NCBI GenBank assembly: GCA_934792465.1
Contig: CAKVOK010000014.1
Location: forward strand, 4,522-68,521
Origin: an uncultured Clostridia bacterium
GTDB taxonomy: Bacteria > Bacillota > Clostridia > RUG12999
DNA length: 64,000 nt
Direction of reading: 5' to 3'
Shown: in pieces, positions 8,844-17,376 of the stretch
Position numbering within the stretch: position 1 is the stretch's first letter
Layout: each line of letters starts with the position of its first letter
The notes under the pieces: model-generated
Told to the model about the DNA's origin: nothing
The model's input: only the letters and a program-made list of their open reading frames with translations
The model's database searches: none
Translations under genes and position numbers: made by a program

Positions 8844-8881
8844 GAGGGTGCGGCAAAACGAAATCATTTTGCCGCACCCTC
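8844..8881 (+). terminator. Family D hairpin after the DtxR-like gene
   Basis: A perfect 15 bp stem (8844-8858 with 8867-8881) of the GAGGGTGCGGCAAAA type. There is no T-run directly behind it. The following tail (8885-8923) is the conserved sequence shared with 55570-55610 and, split, with 57047-57068 and 57518-57535. Confidence 0.65.
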
Positions 8882-8922
8882 TCTTGGTGCTTTAGAAAAA
8901 TAGTGCTTTATGCGGTCTGTGG

Positions 8923-8961
8923 GTGTGAAGATACCCCCTTAGGCAACACCCTCTTTTTTGA
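8923..8961 (+). terminator. Terminator-like hairpin GGGTGT/ACACCC with T-run
   Basis: GGGTGT and ACACCC flank a 19 nt loop and are followed by TCTTTTTTG. It lies between two convergent genes and may complete termination of the upstream regulator. Confidence 0.5.
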
Positions 8962-8970
8962 ATAATATGG

Positions 8971-10269
8971 CTACAATTCAAGACTGTTTTCCGCCAGCAA
9001 AAATTCTTTTACGCCCATGGTTACATACCCTTTATCATCTCTGCGCGGTTTCATACTGCGCTCAACGATAACGATTTTTTTAAACGAATCGTTTGTTTTA
9101 TCAAAAGAGCGGGTTTCCTGTTTCCATTTCTCGTTATTCGGTATTTCGTAAGCCGACTGTATATAATACCGCTTGCTGCCCTGATTTGCAACAAAATCTA
9201 TTTCAAGTTGCTTTCTCTGATCTTTTCCGTTTGAATCTTTCTCATGAACCTCCACAACTCCCACGTCTACCCGATACCCTCTGTAGCGCAATTCGTTGTA
9301 TATTATATTTTCCATAATATTCGTAGGTTCAATCTGCCTGAAATTGAGCCGTGCATTGCGCAGCCCGACATCTTCAAAATAAATTTTATACGGAGTTTCA
9401 ATATAATGCTTTCCCTTTACATTATATCTTTTGGCTTTATTTATAAGAAATGAGTCTTTCAGATAGTTAATATACTTAGCTACCGTTGTTTCACAAATTT
9501 TCGAGCCTTGCTTAACGCTTCTGAACGTTGCCGCAAGCTTTCTCGGGTTACACAGAGTAGAAATGCCGGAAGCCACAATATCCAGTAGCTCTCCTATATG
9601 TTCATCGGAAGCCAAACCATACCTTTTAACAATGTCTTTCAAATAAACATTTTTAATTTGTGTAATAAGGTAATTCGATTTTTGCTCCTCTGTTTTCATC
9701 ATAGCAACGGCAGGTAATCCGCCGTACACCATATAATCGTCAAAGGCTTCTTCCTTTGTTCCGTCATAAACACTGTAAAATTCCGAAAAAGAAAGCGGTA
9801 GTATATGAATCTCATCCCCTCGCCCCTCAAATTCGGTTAAAATATCACTCGATAAAAATTTTGAATTGCTGCCCGTTACGTATATGTCCAAATTATTTTT
9901 TCTCAAATATCCGTTTAAAACCGCTTCAAAGCTGCTGAGATTCTGAACTTCGTCCAAAAGCATATAATACATTTCGCCGTCTTTTAATTTTTCGCTGATA
10001 TAGTCCATAAATTTATTCGGATTGACTTTTCTCTTTTGTTCATCAAGTTCGGTCAAATCTTCACCTATCAGCCTGAGATCTTCTGCCGAATCAAACGCAA
10101 ATTTTATGATATGGCCGGCGTCTGTTCCCTCATTAAGCAAATAATTGTAAAAAATTGTATTAAGGAGATATGACTTCCCGCATCGTCTTATCCCGGTTAT
10201 TACTTTCACAAATCCATTATGTTTCCTGACAATCAATCTGTCAAGATAGACGTTTCGTTTAATTTCCAT
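8971..10269 (-). CDS. ATP-binding protein, AAA_14 plus DUF4143
   Basis: A 432-residue protein. The N-terminal ATPase has Walker A GIRRCGKSYLL (about residues 26-36) and Walker B YYMLLDEVQ. The C-terminal DUF4143 domain ends in a PD-(D/E)XK-like fold region with LEIDFVANQG and KRYYIQSAYE, where the usual catalytic Lys position reads Gln. These proteins are common accessory genes without an established function; toxin-antitoxin or defence roles have been suggested for relatives. GGAGA precedes the ATG. The gene is isolated, with repeats on both sides, suggesting horizontal movement (inference). Confidence 0.85.
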   Translation of the reverse strand: MEIKRNVYLDRLIVRKHNGFVKVITGIRRCGKSYLLNTIFYNYLLNEGTDAGHIIKFAFDSAEDLRLIGEDLTELDEQKRKVNPNKFMDYISEKLKDGEMYYMLLDEVQNLSSFEAVLNGYLRKNNLDIYVTGSNSKFLSSDILTEFEGRGDEIHILPLSFSEFYSVYDGTKEEAFDDYMVYGGLPAVAMMKTEEQKSNYLITQIKNVYLKDIVKRYGLASDEHIGELLDIVASGISTLCNPRKLAATFRSVKQGSKICETTVAKYINYLKDSFLINKAKRYNVKGKHYIETPYKIYFEDVGLRNARLNFRQIEPTNIMENIIYNELRYRGYRVDVGVVEVHEKDSNGKDQRKQLEIDFVANQGSKRYYIQSAYEIPNNEKWKQETRSFDKTNDSFKKIVIVERSMKPRRDDKGYVTMGVKEFLLAENSLEL

Positions 10270-10280
10270 AACTGTCTCCG

Positions 10281-10430
10281 TTTAATTTTTTCGCCGTTTT
10301 CGACTTAAATCTTAATTCATTATAACATATTTTTTTAAAATTTCAAGTCTTTTGTACAATTACAATTAATATTTTTTCCGTTTTGGAAAAAATATTAATT
10401 GTAATTGACACTATTTAATTTTTTCGCCGT
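10281..10430. repeat. 17-bp direct repeats around a perfect 23-bp inverted repeat
   Basis: Identical 17 bp copies (TTTAATTTTTTCGCCGT) at 10281-10297 and 10414-10430 bracket a perfect inverted repeat: arms 10357-10379 and 10385-10407, loop 5 nt. The region is AT-rich and lies just upstream of the ATPase gene. The remaining gap up to the rny promoter shows nothing else recognisable. Confidence 0.8.
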
Positions 10431-10563
10431 GCATAAAATTATTTTTATCCGCCAAAAATAATTTTGCACCTGTCCGCAGACTGCAAAAATGGTTTTTTTA
10501 TACATCAAACGAAGCGTTAATTGTAAAAATTATATATATTTGATAGAAATTTTGAAAAAATAC

Positions 10564-10592
10564 TTGACAATTTGCTTAAAAAAGTATAAAAT
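10564..10592 (+). promoter_or_regulatory. Sigma-A promoter of rny
   Basis: TTGACA, 17 nt, TAAAAT, about 70 bp upstream of the chosen rny start. Confidence 0.75.
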
Positions 10593-10662
10593 AGAATAGG
10601 TGCGTTTTTTTTATTTTAAAAAAACGTTTGAAATTATATACAGGAGGTGCTTTAAACAGCAG

Positions 10663-12231
10663 ATGGATCAGTTACACTACATATTAATGGCAGTGGCTGT
10701 TCTTCTTGGCGCAGCGGGTGTATTTATAGGTATTGCGTACCGTAAAAATATAGGCGAAAAGGCAATAGGCTCAGCAGAAGAAAAGGCAAATCGGATTATC
10801 GAAGAGGCTAAAAAGAAAGCTGAAGACATAGCAAGAGCCGCTCATGCCAAAAAGAAAGAAACACTTCTGGAGGCAAAAGACGAGATACACAAAAATCGAG
10901 TTGACTTTGATAAAGAAGTAAAAGAAAGACGAAGTGAGATTTCACGTCAGGAGCGCAGAATCAACCAAAAGGAAGAATCTCTTGACAAGAAAGCGGAAGC
11001 TATTGACAAAAAAGACGAACAGCTGACAAGAAAAAACAAAGAGCTTGACAATTTAAAAGGTGAAATAGAAGCTCTGAAAGAAAAAGAAATCAAACAACTT
11101 GAACAAATTTCCGGAATGAAGCGGGAAGAAGCTAAGGAAATCATCTTAAAAGAGGTTGAAAGCGAAACAAAGCATGACGCAGCAAAGATGATAAAAGAAA
11201 TTACCGACAGCGCAAAAGAGGAAGCGGACGCAAAAGCAAAATGGATTGTGGGTCTGGCGCTCCAGAGATGCGCAGCGGACCATGCGGCGGAAATCACGGT
11301 ATCGGTTGTAAATCTGCCGAGCGACGAAATGAAAGGAAGAATAATAGGCAGAGAGGGAAGAAACATCAGAACTCTCGAAACCTTAACGGGCGTAGACCTC
11401 ATCATAGACGATACGCCGGAAGCGGTAATCCTTTCGAGTTTCGACCCGATACGCCGAGAAATAGCGAGAATTGCTCTCGAAAGATTGATTCATGACGGTC
11501 GTATTCACCCGGCAAGAATTGAAGAAATGGTTGAAAAAGCCAGAAAAGAAGTTGAAAACACGATTAAGCAGGAGGGCGAACGTGCAACGTTTGAAACAGG
11601 CGTACACGGTCTGCATCCGGAGCTTATCAAGCTTTTGGGTAAACTTCATTACAGAACAAGCTACGGACAAAATGTGCTTATGCACAGCATTGAGGTTGCG
11701 CACCTTTCGGGCGTTATGGCTGCCGAAATGGGTGTTGACGTTGCAACCGCAAAGCGTGCCGGACTTTTGCACGATATAGGCAAATCGATCGACCACGAAA
11801 TCGACGGTTCGCACGTTGAAATCGGTGCAAACGCAGCACGCAAATACAAAGAGGGACACGAAGTTATACACGCTATTATGGCGCATCACGGAGATGTGGA
11901 AGCGGAAACGCTTATCGCCTGTATAGTACAGGCTGCGGACGCAATTTCTGCGGCTCGTCCGGGTGCACGGCGTGAAAATATTGAAACTTATATTAAAAGA
12001 CTTGAAAAGCTTGAAGAAATTGCTACAAGCGTTGACGGTGTTGAAAAATCTTATGCCATACAGGCAGGCCGTGAGGTCAGAATTATGGTTAAGCCGGAAG
12101 AAGTAAGCGACGATTCTATAGTGCTTCTCGCAAGAGATATTTCAAAACGAATCGAAAGCGAGCTTGAATATCCGGGTCAGATTAAAATTAATGTTATTCG
12201 TGAGGTTCGTGCGATTGAATATGCAAAATAA
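10663..12231 (+). CDS. rny: Ribonuclease Y
   Basis: A 522-residue membrane-anchored endoribonuclease that starts mRNA decay. One N-terminal TM segment (YILMAVAVLLGAAGVFIGI) is followed by a long charged coiled coil to about residue 200, a KH domain (VVNLPSDEMKGRIIGREGRN) and an HD domain with RAGLLHDIGKSIDHE supplying the metal-binding His-Asp pair. The start at 10663 has AGGAGG 15 nt upstream, a long spacing, but no nearer start codon exists. ymdB follows, as in Bacillus. Confidence 0.96.
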   Translation: MDQLHYILMAVAVLLGAAGVFIGIAYRKNIGEKAIGSAEEKANRIIEEAKKKAEDIARAAHAKKKETLLEAKDEIHKNRVDFDKEVKERRSEISRQERRINQKEESLDKKAEAIDKKDEQLTRKNKELDNLKGEIEALKEKEIKQLEQISGMKREEAKEIILKEVESETKHDAAKMIKEITDSAKEEADAKAKWIVGLALQRCAADHAAEITVSVVNLPSDEMKGRIIGREGRNIRTLETLTGVDLIIDDTPEAVILSSFDPIRREIARIALERLIHDGRIHPARIEEMVEKARKEVENTIKQEGERATFETGVHGLHPELIKLLGKLHYRTSYGQNVLMHSIEVAHLSGVMAAEMGVDVATAKRAGLLHDIGKSIDHEIDGSHVEIGANAARKYKEGHEVIHAIMAHHGDVEAETLIACIVQAADAISAARPGARRENIETYIKRLEKLEEIATSVDGVEKSYAIQAGREVRIMVKPEEVSDDSIVLLARDISKRIESELEYPGQIKINVIREVRAIEYAK

Positions 12232-12305
12232 ATAACGCATATACTAAAAAAGCTGAAAATTTATTTTGAATGACGATTACGGGGCGGCTTCGTTGTGCGG
12301 AGCAG

Positions 12306-12326
12306 CCCTGTTTTTAAAAAACAGGG
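12306..12326 (+). promoter_or_regulatory. Palindromic hairpin overlapping the ymdB ribosome site
   Basis: A perfect inverted repeat, arms CCCTGTTTTT (12306-12315) and AAAAACAGGG (12317-12326), whose right arm contains part of the AGGGGTG Shine-Dalgarno of ymdB. Folding would limit initiation at the TTG start. Confidence 0.6.
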
Positions 12327-12336
12327 GTGTAGTTTT

Positions 12337-13104
12337 TTGAATATACTTTGTATCGGAGATATTGTCGGGAAAGACGGCAGCGAAACGCTTGTTTCGCAGC
12401 TTAAATATATAAAACAGGACTATGACATAGATTTTGTTATAGCAAACGGCGAAAATGCGACAACGGGAAACGGAATAAACCGTGAGCGTGCGGATTTGCT
12501 GCTGGACGGCGGCGTGGACGTTATAACGCTCGGAAATCACGCTTTTTCAAAATCGAAACAGGTGCAGGAAGTATTCAGCCTGAAATATCCCGTTATCCGT
12601 CCGCTGAATATGCCGGAGGGAACGAGCGGCGAGGGATATATAATAAAGGAATGCTGCGGCAAAAAAATTGCGGTTATCAATGCGCTCGGCAGAGTGTTTA
12701 TGACACCTTGCGACTGTCCGTTTGCCGCCGTTAAAAATCTTTTGCAGAAAATCGAAGCGGATTTTATTTTCCTGGATTTTCATGCGGAGGCAACAAGTGA
12801 GAAAAAAGCCATGGGATATTTCCTCGACGGAAAAGTAACCGCCGTTTTCGGCACGCACACTCATGTGCAGACTGCGGACGAACAGCTGCTGCCGAAGAAA
12901 ACCGCGTATATTACAGACCTCGGAATGACAGGTCCTATTACGTCCGTTTTGGGAGTAAAAAAAGAAATTGCGATAAAAAAATTTACTGCAATGATGCATG
13001 AAAAATACGAAAATGCGGAAGGCAGCTGCAGCATTGAGGGAATCGTTGTCGAAACGGGAGAAAACGGACTTGCAAAAAGCATTAAAAGAATCAACATCAG
13101 ATAA
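12337..13104 (+). CDS. ymdB: YmdB-type 2',3'-cyclic nucleotide phosphodiesterase (TIGR00282)
   Basis: A 255-residue calcineurin-like metallophosphoesterase with ILCIGDIVGKDG, ANGENATTGNGI, ITLGNHAF, FLDFHAEATSEK and FGTHTHVQTAD, the metal-binding blocks of the family. In Bacillus, YmdB acts on 2',3'-cAMP and affects biofilm formation. The start is a TTG with AGGGGTG 8 nt upstream; the ATG at 12295 would add non-family residues and has no ribosome site. Follows rny, probably in one transcript. Confidence 0.92.
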   Translation: MNILCIGDIVGKDGSETLVSQLKYIKQDYDIDFVIANGENATTGNGINRERADLLLDGGVDVITLGNHAFSKSKQVQEVFSLKYPVIRPLNMPEGTSGEGYIIKECCGKKIAVINALGRVFMTPCDCPFAAVKNLLQKIEADFIFLDFHAEATSEKKAMGYFLDGKVTAVFGTHTHVQTADEQLLPKKTAYITDLGMTGPITSVLGVKKEIAIKKFTAMMHEKYENAEGSCSIEGIVVETGENGLAKSIKRINIR

Positions 13105-13165
13105 TTGAATTTATTTCCGGAATAAAACCCGCCGCATGGGATAAGATATATACGGGGGTGAAAAA

Positions 13166-14185
13166 ATGGGCAGAAGAAAAAGAGTTTTAGTTGTTTTAAT
13201 TACAGCGCTTATGTTTCAAAATTCTTTGGCTCAGACTATTTTCAATATTCCCCTGATAAAAAATCAAGATTTTCCCACGGTAGTGCCGGGCGGAGAAGCA
13301 ATAGGCATTAAACTGTATACAAAAGGTCTTCTTGTAATTGAAACTGCGAGCTTTGAGGACAACAAAGGCAATGTGGTATCGCCGGCAGTCACGGCAGGCG
13401 TTAAACAATCTGATATTGTTATAAGCGTAAACGGAGAGCCTTTGGCAAACAATTCTCAATTGGCGGAGGCGGCTCAAAAAGGAGATGTCAGTCTTAAAAT
13501 ATTGCGTAATTCGGCTGAGCAGACCGTAAATATAACACCCGTCACCGGTAAGGACGGAAGTAAAAAAATCGGGCTGTGGGTAAGAGATTCTGCCGCCGGA
13601 ATAGGAACTTTAACGTTCAAAAGGACAGATAACAACAAATTTGCGGCATTGGGGCATGGAATAATAGATTGTGATGTTAAAAGCACGTATCTGATTAAAG
13701 ATGGAAGCATTCAGAAAGCTAAGGTAGTATCGGTAGTAAAAGGCAAAAAAGGAAGTCCCGGAGAGCTGAAAGGCATATTTGCCGATGATTCGGGATTCAC
13801 TGGAACTATAGAGAAAAACGACGCCGACGGGATTTACGGCGTTTTAAACACGCTTGATTCGGGCGAGCCTGTGGAGATAGCCTCGAAATGGGAGGTCTGC
13901 GAGGGATCGGCGCAGATAATCTGCTCGATAGGTGAAGAAAAAAAGGCATATGATATAGAAATTGAAAGCGTATCTCCTCTTAATACTTTCAATTCAAAAT
14001 CAATGATTATAAGAGTAACGGACAATGAACTGCTCGAAAAAACGGGCGGAATTGTTCAGGGAATGAGCGGAAGTCCCATAATGCAGAACGGAAAGCTTGT
14101 CGGTGCGGTTACACACGTTTTTGTAAACGACCCTACGAAGGGTTACGGCATATTTGCACAGACAATGCTCGAAATGACACGATGA
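13166..14185 (+). CDS. spoIVB: SpoIVB serine peptidase (S55)
   Basis: A 339-residue exported protease that, in sporulation, signals across the intermembrane space to activate pro-sigma-K processing. It has an N-terminal membrane/signal segment, a PDZ domain (about residues 70-125, AGVKQSDIVISVNGEP), the catalytic His in FAALGHGI, and the catalytic Ser in GMSGSPIMQNGKLVGAVTHV. It is about 80-90 residues shorter than the Bacillus protein, mainly at the N-terminus. GGGGGTG precedes the ATG. It sits third behind rny-ymdB rather than beside recN/spo0A as in many Bacilli. Confidence 0.95.
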   Translation: MGRRKRVLVVLITALMFQNSLAQTIFNIPLIKNQDFPTVVPGGEAIGIKLYTKGLLVIETASFEDNKGNVVSPAVTAGVKQSDIVISVNGEPLANNSQLAEAAQKGDVSLKILRNSAEQTVNITPVTGKDGSKKIGLWVRDSAAGIGTLTFKRTDNNKFAALGHGIIDCDVKSTYLIKDGSIQKAKVVSVVKGKKGSPGELKGIFADDSGFTGTIEKNDADGIYGVLNTLDSGEPVEIASKWEVCEGSAQIICSIGEEKKAYDIEIESVSPLNTFNSKSMIIRVTDNELLEKTGGIVQGMSGSPIMQNGKLVGAVTHVFVNDPTKGYGIFAQTMLEMTR

Positions 14186-14189
14186 AAAT

Positions 14190-14222
14190 GCGGTGCGGCG
14201 ATTTTTCTTTGCCGCACCCTAT
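14190..14222 (+). terminator. Terminator after spoIVB
   Basis: GGTGCGGC (14192-14199) pairs with GCCGCACC (14211-14218); a weak U-rich tail (TATTTCTT) follows. It belongs to the family D hairpins. Confidence 0.6.
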
Positions 14223-14238
14223 TTCTTGATTATTTGTA

Positions 14239-14267
14239 TTGATATTTGCGGCGGGTTGTGGTATAAT
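14239..14267 (+). promoter_or_regulatory. Sigma-A promoter reading into the AATTTAGCT array
   Basis: TTGATA, 17 nt, TATAAT. The expected transcript start (about 14274) coincides with the first AGCTAAATT unit at 14276. It could also drive mnmE, 720 nt downstream. Confidence 0.6.
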
Positions 14268-14275
14268 TAATATAC

Positions 14276-14456
14276 AGCTAAATTCGCCTATCGGCGAGCT
14301 AAATGTGCTACGCACGCTAAATTGAACTCCGTTCAGCTAAATTGCCTTCGGCAGCTACGGGGCGAATTTAATTTAGCTGTTTCGAAGAAACAATTTAGCT
14401 ATCGAATGAAATGAGATAATTTAGCTTTGCACGGTAGTGCAAAATTTAGCTGATAC
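14276..14456 (+). repeat. Family C array 1: mini-hairpins separated by AGCTAAATT / AATTTAGCT
   Basis: Short palindromes such as CGCCTATCGGCG, GTGCTACGCAC, GAACTCCGTTC, GTTTCGAAGAAAC and TTGCACGGTAGTGCAA are separated by the same 9-mer. It reads AGCTAAATT in the left half and AATTTAGCT in the right half, so the array is itself symmetrical. No protein is encoded. Confidence 0.85.
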
Positions 14457-14664
14457 ATATGTATATGCAGACCTACAACCCCTCAGTCAGCTTGTGCTGC
14501 CAGCTCTACCAAGGCACGCCTGCGTATGCTACAGGCATTACTCCGGTGCCCTTACACAGGGGAGCCTATCGAAGTACGTGCAAACCCCATTCAGTGGCAC
14601 AGACCAATGCCTCCCCTGTGTAAGGGGAGGGGGACCGCCCGTGGCGGTGGAAGGGTTGTTCAAT
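14457..14664. repeat. Family A repeat, complete element
   Basis: It runs from ACAACCCCTCAG to GAAGGGTTGT. It contains CTTACACAGGGGAG in one orientation and CTCCCCTGTGTAAGGGGAG in the other, plus terminal hairpins with variable sequence (CAGCTTGTGCTG; CCGCCCGTGGCGG). It is inserted between two family C arrays. Confidence 0.8.
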
Positions 14665-14776
14665 AGCTAAATTCGCCATGCGAATTTAATTCAGCTGTTT
14701 CGAAGAAACAATTTAGCTATCGAATGAAACGAGATAATTTAGCTTTGCACGGTAGTGCAAAATTTAGCTGATTATA
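14665..14776 (+). repeat. Family C array 2
   Basis: A shorter copy of the 14276-14456 array: AGCTAAATTCGC, then the GTTTCGAAGAAAC, ATCGAATGAAACGAGAT and TTGCACGGTAGTGCAA units separated by AATTTAGCT, nearly identical to the right half of array 1. Confidence 0.85.
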
Positions 14777-14831
14777 TTATCTGCCCGAATTGACTGCATA
14801 TGTTTGATTGTAAAAACACCACATTGATAAA

Positions 14832-14957
14832 ACAATTCAATAAGGGGCTTTAGTCCCGTCATTCAACGTTTTCAGCGGGAAATTGTATCCCGCCGCTGAA
14901 AAAAATTAAGCGGAACCCGCCGCCTACAGAGGCGGAGGTCATCTTAATTTAGTTATA
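14832..14957 (+). repeat. Family B repeat, copy 1
   Basis: About 125 bp: AATAAGGGGCTTTAGTCCCG, a CAACGTTTTCAGCGG block, and a CCGCC...GGCGG hairpin, ending CTTAATTTAGTTATAA. A second copy lies inverted at 55617-55737. It ends 35 bp before mnmE. Confidence 0.8.
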
Positions 14958-14992
14958 ATTTTTAAAATACATAATATACGGAGGTATCGAAC

Positions 14993-16348
14993 ATGGTTGA
15001 AGATACTATTGTTGCGTTGGCAACACCGCCCGGAATGAGTGCTCTTGCCGTGATACGCATGAGCGGCGAGGATTCCGTGAAGATTGCGGACAAGCTGTTT
15101 TCAAAAAATCTTTTGAACGCCGCTTCACATACGCTTCATTTCGGGAAAATACATGATACAGACGGAAACGTCACGGACGAGGTGCTTGTGTCCGTTATGC
15201 TCGCCCCGAAAAGCTATACGGGCGAAAATTCGGTGGAAATAAGCTGTCATGGCTCTATGACTGCCGTCAGAAAAATAATACTTTCGCTGATTGAATGCGG
15301 AGCAAGGCAGGCACGTGCCGGAGAATTTACGAAACGTGCGTTTTTGAACGGTAAAATGGATTTGTGCCGCAGCGAAGCCGTTATCGACATAATTCATTCA
15401 AAGAGCGAGCTCGCCCTGGAAAAGGGCATTGACCAGCTTTCCGGAAGCATTTCCGAAAAAATAAACGAAATTCGTGATAAAACCGTGTATCTTGCGGCAG
15501 CGATTTCGAGCGAAGCGGATTTCCCCGACGAGGGCGTTTCCGGACTGACGGACGAATTTGTCGAATCTACGCTCACAGAGGTTATCGGCAAAACCGACAG
15601 GCTGCTTGAAACCGCAAAAACAGGCAAATACATACGCGACGGGATTGCGGTAAGCCTGACCGGCAGACCGAATGCCGGAAAATCCTCCGTGCTGAATACG
15701 CTCTCCGGCGAGCAGAAAGCAATCGTCACGAATATCCCCGGCACTACACGCGACACCGTTGAAGATTACATTAATATAGGGAATATATGTGTGAAGCTTA
15801 TGGACACCGCAGGCATACGCAACACGGACGATGAGGTGGAAAAAATCGGCGTGAGCCGTGCGAGAAGTGCGGCGGAAAATGCGGATTTGATTCTCTACGT
15901 TGCGGACGCAAGCACGCCGCCGAACAGCTACGATATTGAAATTATAGATTTCATAAAGGATAAAAACGTAGTAATGCTTCTGAACAAGGAGGACATTTCA
16001 AGCGAATATGCGGAAGAATACAAACGGCTTATAAATGCGCCGTATATATACACCTCGGCACTTTGCGGAAGCGGATTCGGCGAGCTTAAAAGCATTATAG
16101 AAAAAATGTTTGAAACCGGCAAAGCGGCATCCGAGGTAACCATAACAAATATTCGTCATGCAGATGCGCTGACACGTGCAAGCAAGCATCTGCACGCAGC
16201 ATACGAAGCATTCGGGTCCGGCGTGCCGGCAGACTTCATGGCAGTGGATATAGAAGCAGCCGTTTCCTCATTCGGAGAAATTACGGGTATGAGCGTATCC
16301 GAAGAAATAGTAGATACAATATTTAAGGAGTTTTGTGTAGGAAAATGA
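14993..16348 (+). CDS. mnmE: tRNA modification GTPase MnmE (TrmE)
   Basis: A 451-residue protein that, with MnmG, makes the cmnm5 modification at U34 of certain tRNAs using 5,10-methylene-THF. It has an N-terminal folate-binding domain (MVEDTIVALATPPGMSALAV), a helical domain, an inserted G domain with P-loop GRPNAGKSSVLN, GTTRDTVEDY and DTAG, and the invariant C-terminal CVGK. GGAGG precedes the ATG. It is followed by tsaD with an ATGA overlap. mnmG is not in the window. Confidence 0.97.
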   Translation: MVEDTIVALATPPGMSALAVIRMSGEDSVKIADKLFSKNLLNAASHTLHFGKIHDTDGNVTDEVLVSVMLAPKSYTGENSVEISCHGSMTAVRKIILSLIECGARQARAGEFTKRAFLNGKMDLCRSEAVIDIIHSKSELALEKGIDQLSGSISEKINEIRDKTVYLAAAISSEADFPDEGVSGLTDEFVESTLTEVIGKTDRLLETAKTGKYIRDGIAVSLTGRPNAGKSSVLNTLSGEQKAIVTNIPGTTRDTVEDYINIGNICVKLMDTAGIRNTDDEVEKIGVSRARSAAENADLILYVADASTPPNSYDIEIIDFIKDKNVVMLLNKEDISSEYAEEYKRLINAPYIYTSALCGSGFGELKSIIEKMFETGKAASEVTITNIRHADALTRASKHLHAAYEAFGSGVPADFMAVDIEAAVSSFGEITGMSVSEEIVDTIFKEFCVGK

Positions 16349-17376
16349 TTAAAGAAGAACCGTTAATATTAGCAATAGAAAGCTCGTGCGATGAAACCTC
16401 GGCGGCAATATCGAGGGGCGGCAGAGAGATTTTGTCGAACATAATTTCAACCCAGATAGCAATACATACGCAATACGGCGGCGTAGTGCCGGAGATTGCG
16501 TCCAGAAAGCATATAGAAGCTATAGACGAGGTCGTAAGCGAATGCCTTAAGGAAAGCGGCGTTACACTTGCGGATATAGACGCAGTTGCCGTGACTGCGG
16601 GTCCGGGACTCGTCGGTGCTCTGCTTGTCGGCGTATCGTATGCCAAGGGGCTGGCATATTCTCTCGGCGTGCCGCTGATACCGGTACATCACATAGAGGG
16701 GCATATCTGCGCCAATTTCATCGCCCACAAGGAGCTTGAACCGCCGTTTGTGTGTCTTGTGGCGTCCGGCGGACACAGCCATATTATATATGTAAACGAT
16801 TACAACAGCTTTGAGATTCTCGGCAGAACCCGTGACGACGCCGCAGGAGAAGCGTTCGACAAGGTGGCGAGGGTAATAGGGCTGGGATACCCGGGCGGCC
16901 CGAAAGTGGAAAAATGCGCCAAAAACGGCAACAAGGACGCCATAAAATTTCCGAGGGTGCATTTTGAAAACAGCCTTGATTTCAGCTTCAGCGGAGTTAA
17001 AACCGCCGTGCTGAATTATATGCACAAGGCAGAGCAGAAAGGCGAAAGCGTAATCATATGCGACGTTGCCGCAAGCTTCCAGGAGGCTGCGGTGGATATA
17101 CTTGTGGAAAACCTCATGAAAGCGGTTGAGATGAAGAAAGCGGACAAGGTGTGCCTTGCCGGCGGTGTTGCCTCGAACGGATATTTGCGGAAAAAGCTTG
17201 AAGCGGCAGCCTCGCCGAAAGGCATTGCGACTCTGTTTCCGCCGCCGATTCTCTGCACGGACAATGCAGCTATGATCAGCTGCGCCGCATATTACGAATA
17301 CAAAAAAGCGAATTTCGCATCGCTGCGGCTCAACGCATATCCCTCTATCAAGCTTGGGGATAAATTAGGTGTATAA
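16345..17376 (+). CDS. tsaD: tRNA threonylcarbamoyladenosine synthase subunit TsaD
   Basis: A 343-residue Kae1/TsaD protein that transfers threonylcarbamoyl to A37 of ANN-decoding tRNAs together with TsaB and TsaE. It has ILAIESSCDETSAAI, the metal ligands in HHIEGH, the ATP-contact region SGGHSHIIYV, and CLAGGVASNGYLR. The start at 16345 overlaps the mnmE stop and has AGGA 5 nt before. A divergent paralogue is at 39565-40479. Confidence 0.96.
   Translation: MIKEEPLILAIESSCDETSAAISRGGREILSNIISTQIAIHTQYGGVVPEIASRKHIEAIDEVVSECLKESGVTLADIDAVAVTAGPGLVGALLVGVSYAKGLAYSLGVPLIPVHHIEGHICANFIAHKELEPPFVCLVASGGHSHIIYVNDYNSFEILGRTRDDAAGEAFDKVARVIGLGYPGGPKVEKCAKNGNKDAIKFPRVHFENSLDFSFSGVKTAVLNYMHKAEQKGESVIICDVAASFQEAAVDILVENLMKAVEMKKADKVCLAGGVASNGYLRKKLEAAASPKGIATLFPPPILCTDNAAMISCAAYYEYKKANFASLRLNAYPSIKLGDKLGV

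Noticed and set aside
14276..14456. CRISPR array
   Set aside because: The repeated unit is only 9 bp and reverses orientation, spacers are 11-17 bp palindromes, and no cas gene is present.
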